From Phycisphaerales bacterium UBA1926 (GTDB lineage: Bacteria; Planctomycetota; Phycisphaerae; Phycisphaerales; UBA1924): a stretch of 15,935 bases of DNA. The position numbers were made by a program, and so were the translations under genes. Positions 1 to 7,457 of this stretch are shown here, in pieces. The stretch is taken from contig DDFO01000054.1 in NCBI GenBank assembly GCA_002337215.1, positions 26,128 to 42,062 of the forward strand. The letters are read 5' to 3'. Position 1 is the stretch's first letter. Every line of letters begins with the position of its first letter. The notes under the pieces were generated by a model that was not told the DNA's origin, searched no databases, and saw only the letters and a program-made list of their open reading frames with translations.

Positions 1-729
1 GTGATCGATACGGCGGGCCTTGATGAGGTCGAGATCGACGACCGGACAGGGTTGGTCCGTGTAGGCGCGGGGGTGAACCTCCCGAAACTGATCACGCGGT
101 GCGCTCGGGTGGGTCTGCGCGGTCTGGAAGTCCTCGCGGGGATCCCGGCGTCGGTCGGGGGGGCTGCCGTGATGAACGCGGGTGGGCGGTTCGGGGCGAT
201 CGCCGACACGATCCACGCGGTCGAGATCGTGCGTGAGGATGGGGCGGTGGAGCGGGTCGAACGCGGTGCGATCGCGTACGGGTACCGGGCGAGCGGGCTG
301 GCGGGTGTGGTCGTCGGGGTGGAGTTTGGGCTCGAGCCGGGTGATCCGGTGGCGATCCGCGATCGGCTGAAATCGTGCATGGCGTATAAAAAGAATTCGC
401 AGCCGATGGCGGCGGATTCGGCGGGGTGCTGTTTCAAGAACCCGCTGTTGGCCGAACCGATTGACGGGATCGGAGAAGAGGGGGCACGGGTGAGCGCAGG
501 GATGCTGATTGACCGTGCGGGGTGCAAGGGGTTGCGATCGGGCGGCGCGGTGGTGAGCGGCGAGCATGCGAATTTTCTGGTGACCGAGCGAGGCGCGTGC
601 GCGGGGGATGTGATCCGTCTGATGGACGAGGTGGCGGCCCGGGTGCGCGACACGTTCGGCGTTGAACTGGAACGCGAGGTCGTGGTCTGGCGACGTGGTT
701 GTAAAGAGCAGCTGGAGGGCTCGCGATGA
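1..729 (+). CDS. murB: UDP-N-acetylmuramate dehydrogenase (MurB), N-terminus cut by window edge
   Basis: MurB reduces UDP-GlcNAc-enolpyruvate to UDP-MurNAc with NADPH and FAD in the cytoplasm, the second committed step of peptidoglycan precursor synthesis. Visible are the FAD-binding stretch AGIPASVGGAAVMNAGG (residues 46-62 counted from base 1), YGYRASGL (93-100), the active-site loop SAGCCFKNP (140-148), the C-terminal substrate domain from AGMLIDRAGCKG through GEHANFLV (167-194), and a late glutamate (E226) in the place of the family's general acid. Full-length MurB is about 300 residues. The first 60-70, including the first FAD-binding segment, are missing, so the GTG at base 1 is probably an internal valine codon. 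The proton-donating serine of the GS-x-F-x-NP motif is Cys143 here. The stop overlaps the ddl start by 4 bp (ATGA), indicating one operon. Confidence 0.95.
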   Translation: MIDTAGLDEVEIDDRTGLVRVGAGVNLPKLITRCARVGLRGLEVLAGIPASVGGAAVMNAGGRFGAIADTIHAVEIVREDGAVERVERGAIAYGYRASGLAGVVVGVEFGLEPGDPVAIRDRLKSCMAYKKNSQPMAADSAGCCFKNPLLAEPIDGIGEEGARVSAGMLIDRAGCKGLRSGGAVVSGEHANFLVTERGACAGDVIRLMDEVAARVRDTFGVELEREVVVWRRGCKEQLEGSR

Positions 730-1694
730 GTTTGCCTTCGGTGCTCGTGCTGGCAGGCGGGCCTGACGCGGAGCGGGCGATCAGTCTCGAGAGTGGGGCG
801 GCGGTTGCTCGCGCCCTGCGGGAGGCTGGGCACGCGGTCGAGTTTTGCGAGATAGACGGTTTGGACGGGTCGGCACTGGACGCAATGCCGGGCGATGTCG
901 TGTTTCCTGTGCTCCACGGACTGTGGGGCGAGGGCGGCCCGTTGCAATCGGTGCTCGAGGCTGCTCGTGAGCGGACGGGGCGGGGGTATGTCGGGTGTGG
1001 GCCTTCGGCGTCCCGGCTGGCGATGGACAAACTCGCGACGAAGATCGCGGCCGGGCGAGCGGGCGTGCGGACACCGCTTGCGGGGGTCGTGGACCCACGT
1101 GACGTGTCGTGCTGCGTGCCGCTGCCGGTGGTGGTGAAGCCGGTTCACGAGGGGTCGAGCGTCGGGCTGATGATCTGCCGGGATCTCGAGGCGTGGGCGA
1201 CCGCTCGCGAACTGGTCGCGGCGGATTCACAGACGGCTCGGGTGTACATGGCCGAGATGATGATCTCGGGGCGCGAGGTGACGGTGTCGCTCGTCGAGGA
1301 CGGCGATGGCGGGTTTCTGGATCTCCCGCTTGTGGAGATTATCGCGAGCGGTGGGGTGTATGACTATGACGCGAAGTACACGCGCGGGGATACGCGGTAT
1401 GTGGTCGAACCCGGGTTGCCCGATGGCCTGGCGGATGAGATCCGCGAGGCGGCGATCCGGCTCGCGCTGGTGATCGGTGCCCGGGATCTTTCGCGGGTTG
1501 ATTTTCTGATCGATGGCGAAGGCGTCGCGTGGTTGCTCGAGCTGAACACGATGCCGGGTTTCACGGCTTCGAGCCTGCTTCCCAAGGCCGCGGCGGCGCG
1601 GGGGATCGGGCTTCCGGCACTCGTGTCGCGGTTGGTCTCGTTGGCGGCTGCGCGTTCGTCGGACGGCGCGGCGTGCGAGAAGATGTCTCGCTGA
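726..1694 (+). CDS. ddl: D-alanine--D-alanine ligase (Ddl)
   Basis: ATP-grasp ligase that joins two D-alanines for the peptidoglycan stem peptide, in the cytoplasm. At 322 residues it is of normal length. Motifs: an N-terminal GGPDAERAISLESG (11-24), HGLWGEGG (64-71), the ATP-grasp KPVHEGSSVG (138-147), EMMISGREVTV (177-187), the omega-loop segment YDYDAKY (212-218), SRVDF (256-260), and the metal-binding LELNTMPGFT (271-280). Ddl usually reads HGxxGEDG at 64-71; here the aspartate is glycine. The start is well supported by GGAGG at 714-718, 7 bases before the ATG, and by the ATGA overlap with murB. It supplies D-Ala-D-Ala downstream of the MurB product, matching the dcw order murB-ddl-ftsQ. 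Confidence 0.96.
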   Translation: MSLPSVLVLAGGPDAERAISLESGAAVARALREAGHAVEFCEIDGLDGSALDAMPGDVVFPVLHGLWGEGGPLQSVLEAARERTGRGYVGCGPSASRLAMDKLATKIAAGRAGVRTPLAGVVDPRDVSCCVPLPVVVKPVHEGSSVGLMICRDLEAWATARELVAADSQTARVYMAEMMISGREVTVSLVEDGDGGFLDLPLVEIIASGGVYDYDAKYTRGDTRYVVEPGLPDGLADEIREAAIRLALVIGARDLSRVDFLIDGEGVAWLLELNTMPGFTASSLLPKAAAARGIGLPALVSRLVSLAAARSSDGAACEKMSR

Positions 1695-1715
1695 CTCTTT
1701 GTGAACGGAATCATG

Positions 1716-2657
1716 ATGGCGAAGCAAACGAGACGGTCCAAGAAGAAGACACCGCGCAACTGGAAGGGGTACGGGCGCATCGCGTTGCGTTGCGTTTCGG
1801 TTCTGCTGCTGATCGTGTTGGCGTTCTCGCTCGTGTTCGGCGTGGGGCGATTACGCACGCATGCGGAGGGGCGATTACTTCTGGCGGGACAGAACGCCGC
1901 GCCGGATCGGGTGGGCGCGTTCACGGTGTCGTTCGCGTGGCCCGCGCTGCGGAACACGCCTGGCGAGACCTGGATGCGGCCCGAGGACATGGCGTCGCTG
2001 ACGCGGGTTGCTGAGTCGGTTGTGCGGCGGGACGCGCCGCTGAGTGTCGTGCCGCTTCGGGCGGTGTCCGAAACGCTGGGCGATACGGGGTGGTTCGATG
2101 GCGATCCGGTCGTCCGTCGCGTGGGGCCCGGGCGGATCGACGTGGATGGCGACTGGCGGATTCCCGCGGCGGTCGTGCGTTGGGAAGGGATCGATCATCT
2201 GGTTTCGGACGCGGCGATGCCGATGCCGGTCGAGGTCCCGGCGGGTGGGCTGAATCTTCCGTTTATCGAGGGTGTTTACAGCGGTGCGGTCGTCCGCGGC
2301 GCCGCGCGATACGCGAACCCCTGGCCTGGGCCCGGGGTGCGTGTCGGGCTCGATCTTCTCGGGGTGATCCGGAGTAGGGGGTTGGGTGCGGAGGTGTCGG
2401 GAATCGACGTCGCGGGGTATCTTAACGGGGGGCCTATCGAGATCGTTTCTGCGGACGGGAATCGGGTTGTGTGGGGCTCGCCTGTTGATGAGTGGATCCC
2501 CGGGGAGCCGACGGTGAACGAGAAGATCGCGCGACTCGAGCAGTTGATCGAACGCACCGGCGCGATCGATGCGGGGCAGCGGCGTGTGGAGATCCATCGG
2601 GCCCGGGTCGAGATCGATCGCACGGGATCGCTCGGCGGCGGGACTGGTTCGGACTGA
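1716..2657 (+). CDS. FtsQ/DivIB-like cell division protein, divergent
   Basis: Predicted bitopic membrane protein of 313 residues: a very basic cytoplasmic N-terminus (AKQTRRSKKKTPRNWKGYGR), one membrane helix at about 22-43, then an extracytoplasmic part. Segments resembling FtsQ are LGDTGWFDGDPVVRRVGPGRI (about 120-140) followed by DGDWRIPAAVVRW, like the beta-strand region after the POTRA domain where FtsQ reads pWV..a.V.R.wP and then PvA.w. The position directly after murB and ddl is that of ftsQ in dcw clusters. FtsQ normally joins FtsB and FtsL in the divisome. The tail ends in a charged, probably helical stretch (VNEKIARLEQLIERTG). I preferred ATG 1716 (weak GGA at 1707-1709); ATG 1713 and GTG 1701 are possible. 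Sequence similarity is low, so the call rests on topology, short motifs and synteny. Confidence 0.68.
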   Translation: MAKQTRRSKKKTPRNWKGYGRIALRCVSVLLLIVLAFSLVFGVGRLRTHAEGRLLLAGQNAAPDRVGAFTVSFAWPALRNTPGETWMRPEDMASLTRVAESVVRRDAPLSVVPLRAVSETLGDTGWFDGDPVVRRVGPGRIDVDGDWRIPAAVVRWEGIDHLVSDAAMPMPVEVPAGGLNLPFIEGVYSGAVVRGAARYANPWPGPGVRVGLDLLGVIRSRGLGAEVSGIDVAGYLNGGPIEIVSADGNRVVWGSPVDEWIPGEPTVNEKIARLEQLIERTGAIDAGQRRVEIHRARVEIDRTGSLGGGTGSD

Positions 2658-3463
2658 TGGCGGACGAGACGCGGGAGTCGGCGCCCTCGGCGGAGGCCGA
2701 TCTCGACATCTTCGGGAAGCCTCCCGCGAAGCATCGCGATTGGTCGCATCGGCGTCGCGAGCCGCGAGGGCTTGCGCTTGCGTGGACCGTGTATCTCATG
2801 CTTGCGACGATCGTCGCGCTCGTGCCGATGGTTCTCTCGGGTCAGTTGAGCGGTGATGTCTACCGGCCTTCGGCGCGGGTGATGGTCGTGCTCGTCACGG
2901 TCGGACTGACGGTGCTGTGGCCGGTGTTGCGGGTTTCGCAGGCACCGCAAGGCGCGCGGCCCGTGCTGGACGTCGTGCGAGATCTGGGCGTGTTGTGGCT
3001 GCCCGCGATGGTGCTGCTGTGGCCACAGTCGGTGCTCGCGGGGTGGCCGGTGCGTGTTGTCGGTGCGGCGTCGGTCGTTCTGATTGTCTGGGGCCTGGTG
3101 AGCGGCGCTGGATTGATGATCTGGCACCGGCATTCGCGGGGTGGCTTCGCCGGGCGGCTTGTGTTGACGACTTTCTGCGTTGGCATCGCGGGAGTGATCC
3201 CGCTGGTGCTCGCGACGGCGGGCGTGCTGTCGTTGGATGCGCCCGCATCGCTGCCGTCGGCGGGTTGGGTGTGGTCGCCTGTGACGGGCGTCTGGGAGAT
3301 GCTGCGGGAACGGCCCTGGAGCGGGATGCCGGCGGCGGTGTCCGGGGCTCACTGGTCGGTGCTGCGGTTGCAGTTGTTGATTTCGGGCGGTGTTTTTTTC
3401 GTCTCGGCGATCGTCTGCCGCGGCAAGCCGCGCGGGGTCGATTCTCCCGCGGATCGTCGCTGA
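2657..3463 (+). CDS. Hypothetical six-helix integral membrane protein
   Basis: I do not recognise a family. The 268-residue protein has an acidic then basic hydrophilic N-terminus (1-38, with [13 protein letters not shown] at 26-38) and about six hydrophobic segments at roughly 39-60, 73-92, 109-128, 132-155, 166-192 and 236-254, ending in a short basic tail (CRGKPRG). No catalytic or transporter motif stands out. The ATG overlaps the stop of the ftsQ-like gene by one base (TGATG), which implies translational coupling and membership of the same operon, so a role in envelope or division is possible but unproven. The frame stays open upstream of 2657, but that part is arginine-rich antiframe coding of the ftsQ-like gene and was not used. 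Confidence 0.8.
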   Translation: MADETRESAPSAEADLDIFGKPPAKHRDWSHRRREPRGLALAWTVYLMLATIVALVPMVLSGQLSGDVYRPSARVMVVLVTVGLTVLWPVLRVSQAPQGARPVLDVVRDLGVLWLPAMVLLWPQSVLAGWPVRVVGAASVVLIVWGLVSGAGLMIWHRHSRGGFAGRLVLTTFCVGIAGVIPLVLATAGVLSLDAPASLPSAGWVWSPVTGVWEMLRERPWSGMPAAVSGAHWSVLRLQLLISGGVFFVSAIVCRGKPRGVDSPADRR

Positions 3464-3564
3464 TTCTCGCGGCGGCGGCTATGCTGGTTTATCTCGACCC
3501 CAGACGGCACGGTCCCCGAATGCGACCGGCCAGGGCGGTGGATTTTTCTACGGATTGGACGGCT

Positions 3565-4029
3565 ATGGAATTCATCACCGAAGACGAGCGGGCTCAGTTG
3601 AAAGCGAAGTTGGACGGGCTGCACGCCAATCGTCCCAAGATCTCGGAACGCATCGCTGAGGCCCGGGCGTTGGGCGATCTCAAGGAGAACGCGGAGTATC
3701 ACTCGGCGCGCGAGCAGCAGGGGCTCGAGGAAGCAGAGATCCGCCGTCTCGAGGAAAGGCTCGCAACCGCGCAGGTGATCGATAAGTCCAGCGGTGCCGC
3801 TGGCGTGGTGTTCATCGGGTCGATGGTGAAGCTCAAGGACAAGAAGACCGGCGATGAAGATGTGTACCGGCTCGTGGGCGAATCGTCCGGTGAGATGAGT
3901 GACGAGTTCATCGAGGTGACGACCAGCAGCCCGATGGGCGAGGCACTGATGAAGTCCCGCGTCGGCGAGGTCGTCAATGTCCGGGCGCCGCGCGGCGTCA
4001 AGTCGTTCGAGATTCTCGAGATTCTCTGA
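3565..4029 (+). CDS. greA: Transcription elongation factor GreA
   Basis: GreA enters the secondary channel of RNA polymerase and stimulates cleavage of backtracked transcripts. The 154-residue length is standard. The N-terminal coiled coil (about 1-74) carries the signature [20 protein letters not shown] (33-52). D38 and E41 at the tip match the two acidic residues (D41, E44 in E. coli) that coordinate the catalytic metal. The C-terminal polymerase-binding domain shows [21 protein letters not shown] (about 122-142) and ends in EILEIL. The frame is open far upstream, but the family start fits ATG 3565 exactly. A TATGCT hexamer at 3480-3485, in the 101-bp gap after the membrane protein gene, could be a -10 element, but no good -35 was seen. 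panD follows after 70 bp. Confidence 0.97.
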   Translation: MEFITEDERAQLKAKLDGLHANRPKISERIAEARALGDLKENAEYHSAREQQGLEEAEIRRLEERLATAQVIDKSSGAAGVVFIGSMVKLKDKKTGDEDVYRLVGESSGEMSDEFIEVTTSSPMGEALMKSRVGEVVNVRAPRGVKSFEILEIL

Positions 4030-4099
4030 GTCGTGTTCTCTGACATCTGATGGTGCGGATGTTTCTTCTCCTTTGTTCCAGACGCTTCGGGGTGCTCCG

Positions 4100-4489
4100 A
4101 TGATCCGCCCGGTTCTGTACAGCAAGATTCACATGGCGACGGTGACCGCGGCGAAGCCTGACTACGTCGGCTCGATCACGATCGACGCGGACCTGCTCGC
4201 GGCGACGGGGATCCGGGTCAACGACCGGGTGCTGATCGCCAACTGCCGGAACGGTGCCCGGTTCGAGACCTATGTGTTCCTGGGTGAGGCGGGGAGCGGG
4301 GCGATCGAACTCAACGGAGCGGCGGCGCACCTCGTCGAATCGGGGGACCGCGTGATCATCATGCACTTCGCGATGATGGACGACGCTGAGTATGCGTCGC
4401 ACCGCCCCCGGGTGGCGATCATTGGCGAGGGGAACCGGATCGTGGACCGGCTCCGGTATGAGCCGAGCGATCTGCCGATCCGCGACTGA
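4100..4489 (+). CDS. panD: Aspartate 1-decarboxylase proenzyme (PanD)
   Basis: PanD makes beta-alanine from L-aspartate for pantothenate and CoA synthesis. It is a pyruvoyl enzyme that cleaves itself between Gly24 and Ser25. The 129-residue protein shows MIRPVLYSKIHMATVT at the start, with K9 and H11, the cleavage site DYVGSITIDADL (21-32), NGAR with R54, Y58, the GSGAIELNGAAAHLV segment with N72, and MMDDAEY (92-98). All of these fall at the same residue numbers as in the E. coli enzyme, so the protein should be active after processing. The start is fixed by this alignment and by a G-rich stretch (about 4089-4094) just upstream; the longer open frame from 3977 has no homologous N-terminus. 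No other pantothenate gene lies in the window. Confidence 0.97.
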   Translation: MIRPVLYSKIHMATVTAAKPDYVGSITIDADLLAATGIRVNDRVLIANCRNGARFETYVFLGEAGSGAIELNGAAAHLVESGDRVIIMHFAMMDDAEYASHRPRVAIIGEGNRIVDRLRYEPSDLPIRD

Positions 4490-4774
4490 AATGGCCGTTT
4501 GATTTTGAGTGGGCCGGCATGCGCGGGATCTGCGCGTCTTTGGCTGGTGCTGCGATGGTGAGATCCGTAGGTCTACGCGAATTCTTTGTTCGGTGACGAT
4601 TTGTCGAGCGCGTCGCGAATGGGCGCGGTGATTCCGGGCTTGTGACTCTGGAGCGGGTGCACGAGCCACGGATGGCGGGACCGCTGGGCCGGCGGATAGC
4701 GCTCGCTTCTTGTTTCTCCTCGGTGCCGCCTGGGCATGACTGCGCGGGCGGCATTTTCACGGTCGGTGTGCGCG
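4490..4774. other. Intergenic stretch between panD and the Fur-family gene
   Basis: This 285-bp stretch separates two convergent genes. I see no RNA gene, convincing hairpin terminator with a T-run, or repeat. On the - strand a 54-codon frame runs from ATG 4737 to a TAG at 4573-4575 and ends in a peptide containing HPWLVHPLQSHKPGITAPI. Its second half uses mostly G/C in third codon positions, as real genes here do, but there is no Shine-Dalgarno site and I recognise no family, so I do not call it a gene. Confidence 0.5.
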
Positions 4775-5161
4775 TCAGCCGCACGCGGCGCACACGCCGT
4801 AGAGCGTGATCTCGTGCCCGGTGAGCCTGAATCCCTTGGGGAGGAGCGGCTTGAGGTTGCCCGGGCATCCCTCGATATCGAACGTCTTGCCGCACACTTC
4901 GCAGTGGAAGTGGTGGTGGTGCTTGAGGCCCGCGGACTCGTAAAGCGCGGGCTGGCCTGGCAGTTCGACCTTGATGATCTCGCCCTCTTCGAGCAGGGCG
5001 TTGATGTTGCGATAGACCGTCGCGAGGGAGATCGAGGGGACGTCGGTACGGCTGATCTCGAGGAGTTCCTGAGGCCCGAGGGGCCTGTCGGATCGTTCGA
5101 TCGCATCGCGGATCGCGGTCCGCTGCCGGGTGTTGCGTGGTTGCTGGTTCTGCTCGCTCAC
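4775..5161 (-). CDS. Fur-family metalloregulator, PerR-like ligand set
   Basis: Cytoplasmic DNA-binding repressor of the Fur superfamily, 128 residues from a GTG start at 5161. The N-terminal winged helix (about 8-70) includes LATVYRNINALLEEGEI (46-62), the recognition-helix region of the family. The dimerisation domain has the regulatory metal cluster KHHHHFHCEVCGKTFDIEGC (80-99) and ends in CAACG. C87/C90 and C124/C127 form the structural Zn(Cys)4 site. H82, H84 and D95 align with PerR H91, H93 and D104; E. coli Fur has glutamate at the last position, so a peroxide-sensing PerR-type role is plausible. Zur or Fur activity cannot be excluded. There is no clear Shine-Dalgarno site and no better start. 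It is transcribed divergently from the secretion cluster across a 191-bp gap. Confidence 0.93.
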   Translation of the reverse strand: MSEQNQQPRNTRQRTAIRDAIERSDRPLGPQELLEISRTDVPSISLATVYRNINALLEEGEIIKVELPGQPALYESAGLKHHHHFHCEVCGKTFDIEGCPGNLKPLLPKGFRLTGHEITLYGVCAACG

Positions 5162-5352
5162 GGGGGATCTTGGGGGGCGGACGCTGGAAGTCAACCTCGG
5201 TCGGACTTGAGGGGGGAGACCGAGCGGGGCGGTGGGCTCGGCGAATCGGTAGACTCGGGGGCGTGCGACGCGGCTAAACGAGACGGCCGCGGGCCTTCGG
5301 CATGGCTTTGTTCGTGCATCGAGACTCGGCGTGCGGATGGGGAGGCGTTGCG
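5162..5352. promoter_or_regulatory. Divergent promoter region between the Fur/PerR-like gene and the T6SS-type cluster
   Basis: This 191-bp region must hold the leftward promoter of the regulator gene and probably the rightward promoter of the secretion-type cluster. I found no confident -35/-10 pair and no clear Fur or PerR box (an inverted repeat rich in A and T); the region is GC-rich except for short patches such as GGTAGACTC near 5250 and GGCTAAACG near 5272. The call rests on the gene arrangement alone. Confidence 0.4.
5339..5345 (+). promoter_or_regulatory. Ribosome binding site GGGGAGG that sets the start at GTG 5353
   Basis: GGGGAGG lies 7 bases before an in-frame GTG at 5353. The upstream ATG at 5302 in the same frame has no comparable site, so the shorter form is preferred. 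Confidence 0.6.
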
Positions 5353-7329
5353 GTGGACGGACTGACGAGACGCGTGCCCTCTGGGTATACGGCGGTGGAT
5401 CTCTTCCCGGCGGCACCGGCGGGGGGAGGGGTTCAGCCGTTGCGGGTGTGTGTGCTGGTGCGCAACGAGCCGCAGCCTGTGGGAGGGCGGCTGGTCGTGG
5501 TGCGGGATGTATTCGATGCGTCCGTCTACCTCGGCTGTGTATTGGACGCCTCGGGTGCGGTGGATTCGTGGGTCGAGGTCTGGGTTCAGCGGGTGGACAC
5601 GCTGGACGCCTCGGCGGGGGGCGGACACGGGACGCTGAGCAACGCCTCGCTCGAGGCCCGCTGGGCGCGGACCGTCGATGGCCTTGCGGCGACGGCGCCG
5701 GACATGCTGATCCGAACCGGGTACGAGACACAGAACCCGACCCCGATCGCTTTGGACGCGGTGAAGGGCGGGGCGCGGACGCCCATGCACGAGGCGACGG
5801 GCGCGGACTGGTCGGTGTGCAGGGACGAGGATGTGCTCGCGTCGAAAGGGCTGGCGTCGTACCGGTCGTCGCTGGCGCGGCACCTCTGGATCGAGCAGTT
5901 GGGAGAGGGGTCGCCGTTCGTTGACGCATCGGATGTGTCGGCGGTCGGTTCGGCGTTGTTAACCGGCGTGAACCGAGATCTGGTCCCGTTCAACCTGGGC
6001 GGGGGCTTGATGATGGTCCGGCGGCTGGCGCCGATCGGGTATGCCGAGCAGGTGGGCGTGGTCGGCGGGCTGTCGTGGAGCGGCGTACGGCACGGCATCG
6101 AGGCGATCGATCTCCGGGCGGGGCACGAGATGGTGACCCGGGTGAGCGGGTTCGCGGGTGATCCGGAGCCGATCGATCCGGACCGTCTGTTCCTGGGGCG
6201 TCACGGGCGATGGGGGCGGCTCGTTGAGTCGCTGCATCTGAAATTGAAGATGGTCGCCGAGGCGGTGGGGGCTGTGCGTTCTTCCTCAGAGCGCACGGGG
6301 CGACCTCTGCTCAACCTGACGGATGAGAGTTTTCGTGTCGAGTTATGGGAGGGCGGGATCGGCCTGCCCCGGTTGTGGACGAGCCGGGTCCGTCTTGTTG
6401 ATCCGGGTTCCGCGTTCGAGATGTCGATCGAGGGGCTGCGGGCACGCGGGTTTGTGAGCCCCGACGGCATCGGGCGCGGCGTCTATCGACCCGAACTCGG
6501 CGGCGAGGCGACCGGCGGACGGTGTGACTTCCGGATTCGGTCCATCGATGAGAGTGATCCGAGCGGTGCGGTGGTCGAAGCTACGTTCCGGACTGACGCG
6601 CGGGTGTCCGGCGGCGGGAGCGAGTTGCTCGAGTTGCGGGTGCCGGCGGAGGGCGAGCGGCTGTTGTTGTATGGGCGGGTGCGGGCCGAGGAGGCGCTGG
6701 GGCCCGGGGAGCTGCGGTTCCGCGGCTTGCCGGTGCCCCTGGATGGGCGGATGGGTGAACTGATTCGCGCGGCCGAGGGTGTTCCGTTGCGAGATGTTTC
6801 GTTTGAGGTCGTGCCGCTCGCGTCGACGCCCTGCGACCTGCACGCGCTTGGGGTTCTGGGTGTGCGCACGCTGCTGGTCGATGGGGGTAACACGCTGCCG
6901 GTCGCGTTGGACGAGCTCGTCAGTCTTGCTCGGGTCGCGTCTGAGGGGCTGAAGGACGGGCTCGCGCTCGAGGATGCCTTTGAGCGGGCGTTCTTCTCCG
7001 ATGTGAGGTGGGGAGATTCGCTCGGACCGCAGCGGCTGGTGAACGAGGCGATCGTTCCGGCTCAGGCGGCGGACCTGATCCCTCCGGAGATCTGGATGCG
7101 GGTGCTGGCGCTTCTGAGCCGGATGCTGCTGGGGATCGAAGGTGTTTCGATGTGCCGAGACGCCGGGGACACGCGTGGATTGCACCCGCATCTGGTGTTC
7201 GACGGAGCTGCGGAGGGTCTGGCGTCGCTGCTGGTGCGGACGCGGAGCCTGATGGTGGTGGACTGGCGGCACAACCGTGAGGTTCACTCGGTGCTGCGGC
7301 GGTATCGCGAGGGGATGGCGTCGGCGTGA
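5353..7329 (+). CDS. Uncharacterised 658-residue protein at the head of the T6SS-type cluster
   Basis: I do not recognise this protein. From GTG 5353 (GGGGAGG 7 bases upstream) it has 658 residues; ATG 5302 would add 17. It has no signal peptide or membrane helix and appears cytoplasmic. The first part alternates hydrophobic and polar residues as in beta-rich domains (PLRVCVLVRNEPQPVGGRLV). The central part has helical segments (ESLHLKLKMVAEAVGAV). Near 494-508 the string CDLHALGVLGVRTLL resembles the D-x-x-x-LG helix (subdomain IX, helix F) of Ser/Thr kinases, but I see no HRD or DFG motif before it, so an eroded kinase module is only a possibility. The C-terminus has MVVDWRHNREVHSVLRRY. It is the first gene after the divergent promoter region, 128 bp ahead of the lipoprotein gene; a role as a cytoplasmic accessory of the secretion system is inferred from position. 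Confidence 0.85.
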   Translation: MDGLTRRVPSGYTAVDLFPAAPAGGGVQPLRVCVLVRNEPQPVGGRLVVVRDVFDASVYLGCVLDASGAVDSWVEVWVQRVDTLDASAGGGHGTLSNASLEARWARTVDGLAATAPDMLIRTGYETQNPTPIALDAVKGGARTPMHEATGADWSVCRDEDVLASKGLASYRSSLARHLWIEQLGEGSPFVDASDVSAVGSALLTGVNRDLVPFNLGGGLMMVRRLAPIGYAEQVGVVGGLSWSGVRHGIEAIDLRAGHEMVTRVSGFAGDPEPIDPDRLFLGRHGRWGRLVESLHLKLKMVAEAVGAVRSSSERTGRPLLNLTDESFRVELWEGGIGLPRLWTSRVRLVDPGSAFEMSIEGLRARGFVSPDGIGRGVYRPELGGEATGGRCDFRIRSIDESDPSGAVVEATFRTDARVSGGGSELLELRVPAEGERLLLYGRVRAEEALGPGELRFRGLPVPLDGRMGELIRAAEGVPLRDVSFEVVPLASTPCDLHALGVLGVRTLLVDGGNTLPVALDELVSLARVASEGLKDGLALEDAFERAFFSDVRWGDSLGPQRLVNEAIVPAQAADLIPPEIWMRVLALLSRMLLGIEGVSMCRDAGDTRGLHPHLVFDGAAEGLASLLVRTRSLMVVDWRHNREVHSVLRRYREGMASA

Positions 7330-7444
7330 CGCGTCCGGATTGGATCAGGTAGTATCGTTGCGTTGGCGGGGCGGTACGGCGCGGCCGTGCGGTGTCCTTG
7401 CCTTGCTGTTTCGTATCATCGCGCCGCGTCTGGCGGCTGATTCG

Positions 7445-7450
7445 AGGGGA
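7445..7450 (+). promoter_or_regulatory. Ribosome binding site AGGGGA for the lipoprotein at 7458
   Basis: AGGGGA ends 7 bases before ATG 7458, with a second GGA at 7453-7455. This supports the start that places the hydrophobic signal segment at the very N-terminus. Confidence 0.6.
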
Positions 7451-7457
7451 ACGGAAG

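Noticed and set aside
2276..3352. 358-codon - strand frame across the ftsQ-like and membrane protein genes
   Set aside because: It is rich in His, Arg and Pro without any domain and lies opposite two well-supported overlapping genes.
2917..3564. Extended N-terminus for greA
   Set aside because: The frame is open, but the extra residues are Gly/Ala/Arg-rich read-through of the membrane protein gene in another frame. GreA begins at ATG 3565 by family alignment.
4014..4031. Direct repeat GAGATTCTC twice at the 3' end of greA as a terminator
   Set aside because: It encodes the conserved EILEIL end of GreA and does not form a clean hairpin with a T-run.
5171..5196. TTGACT (- strand, 5191-5196) as the -35 of the regulator gene
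   Set aside because: At 17-bp spacing the -10 would be AAGATC, a poor match, and it would leave a leader of only a few bases before GTG 5161.
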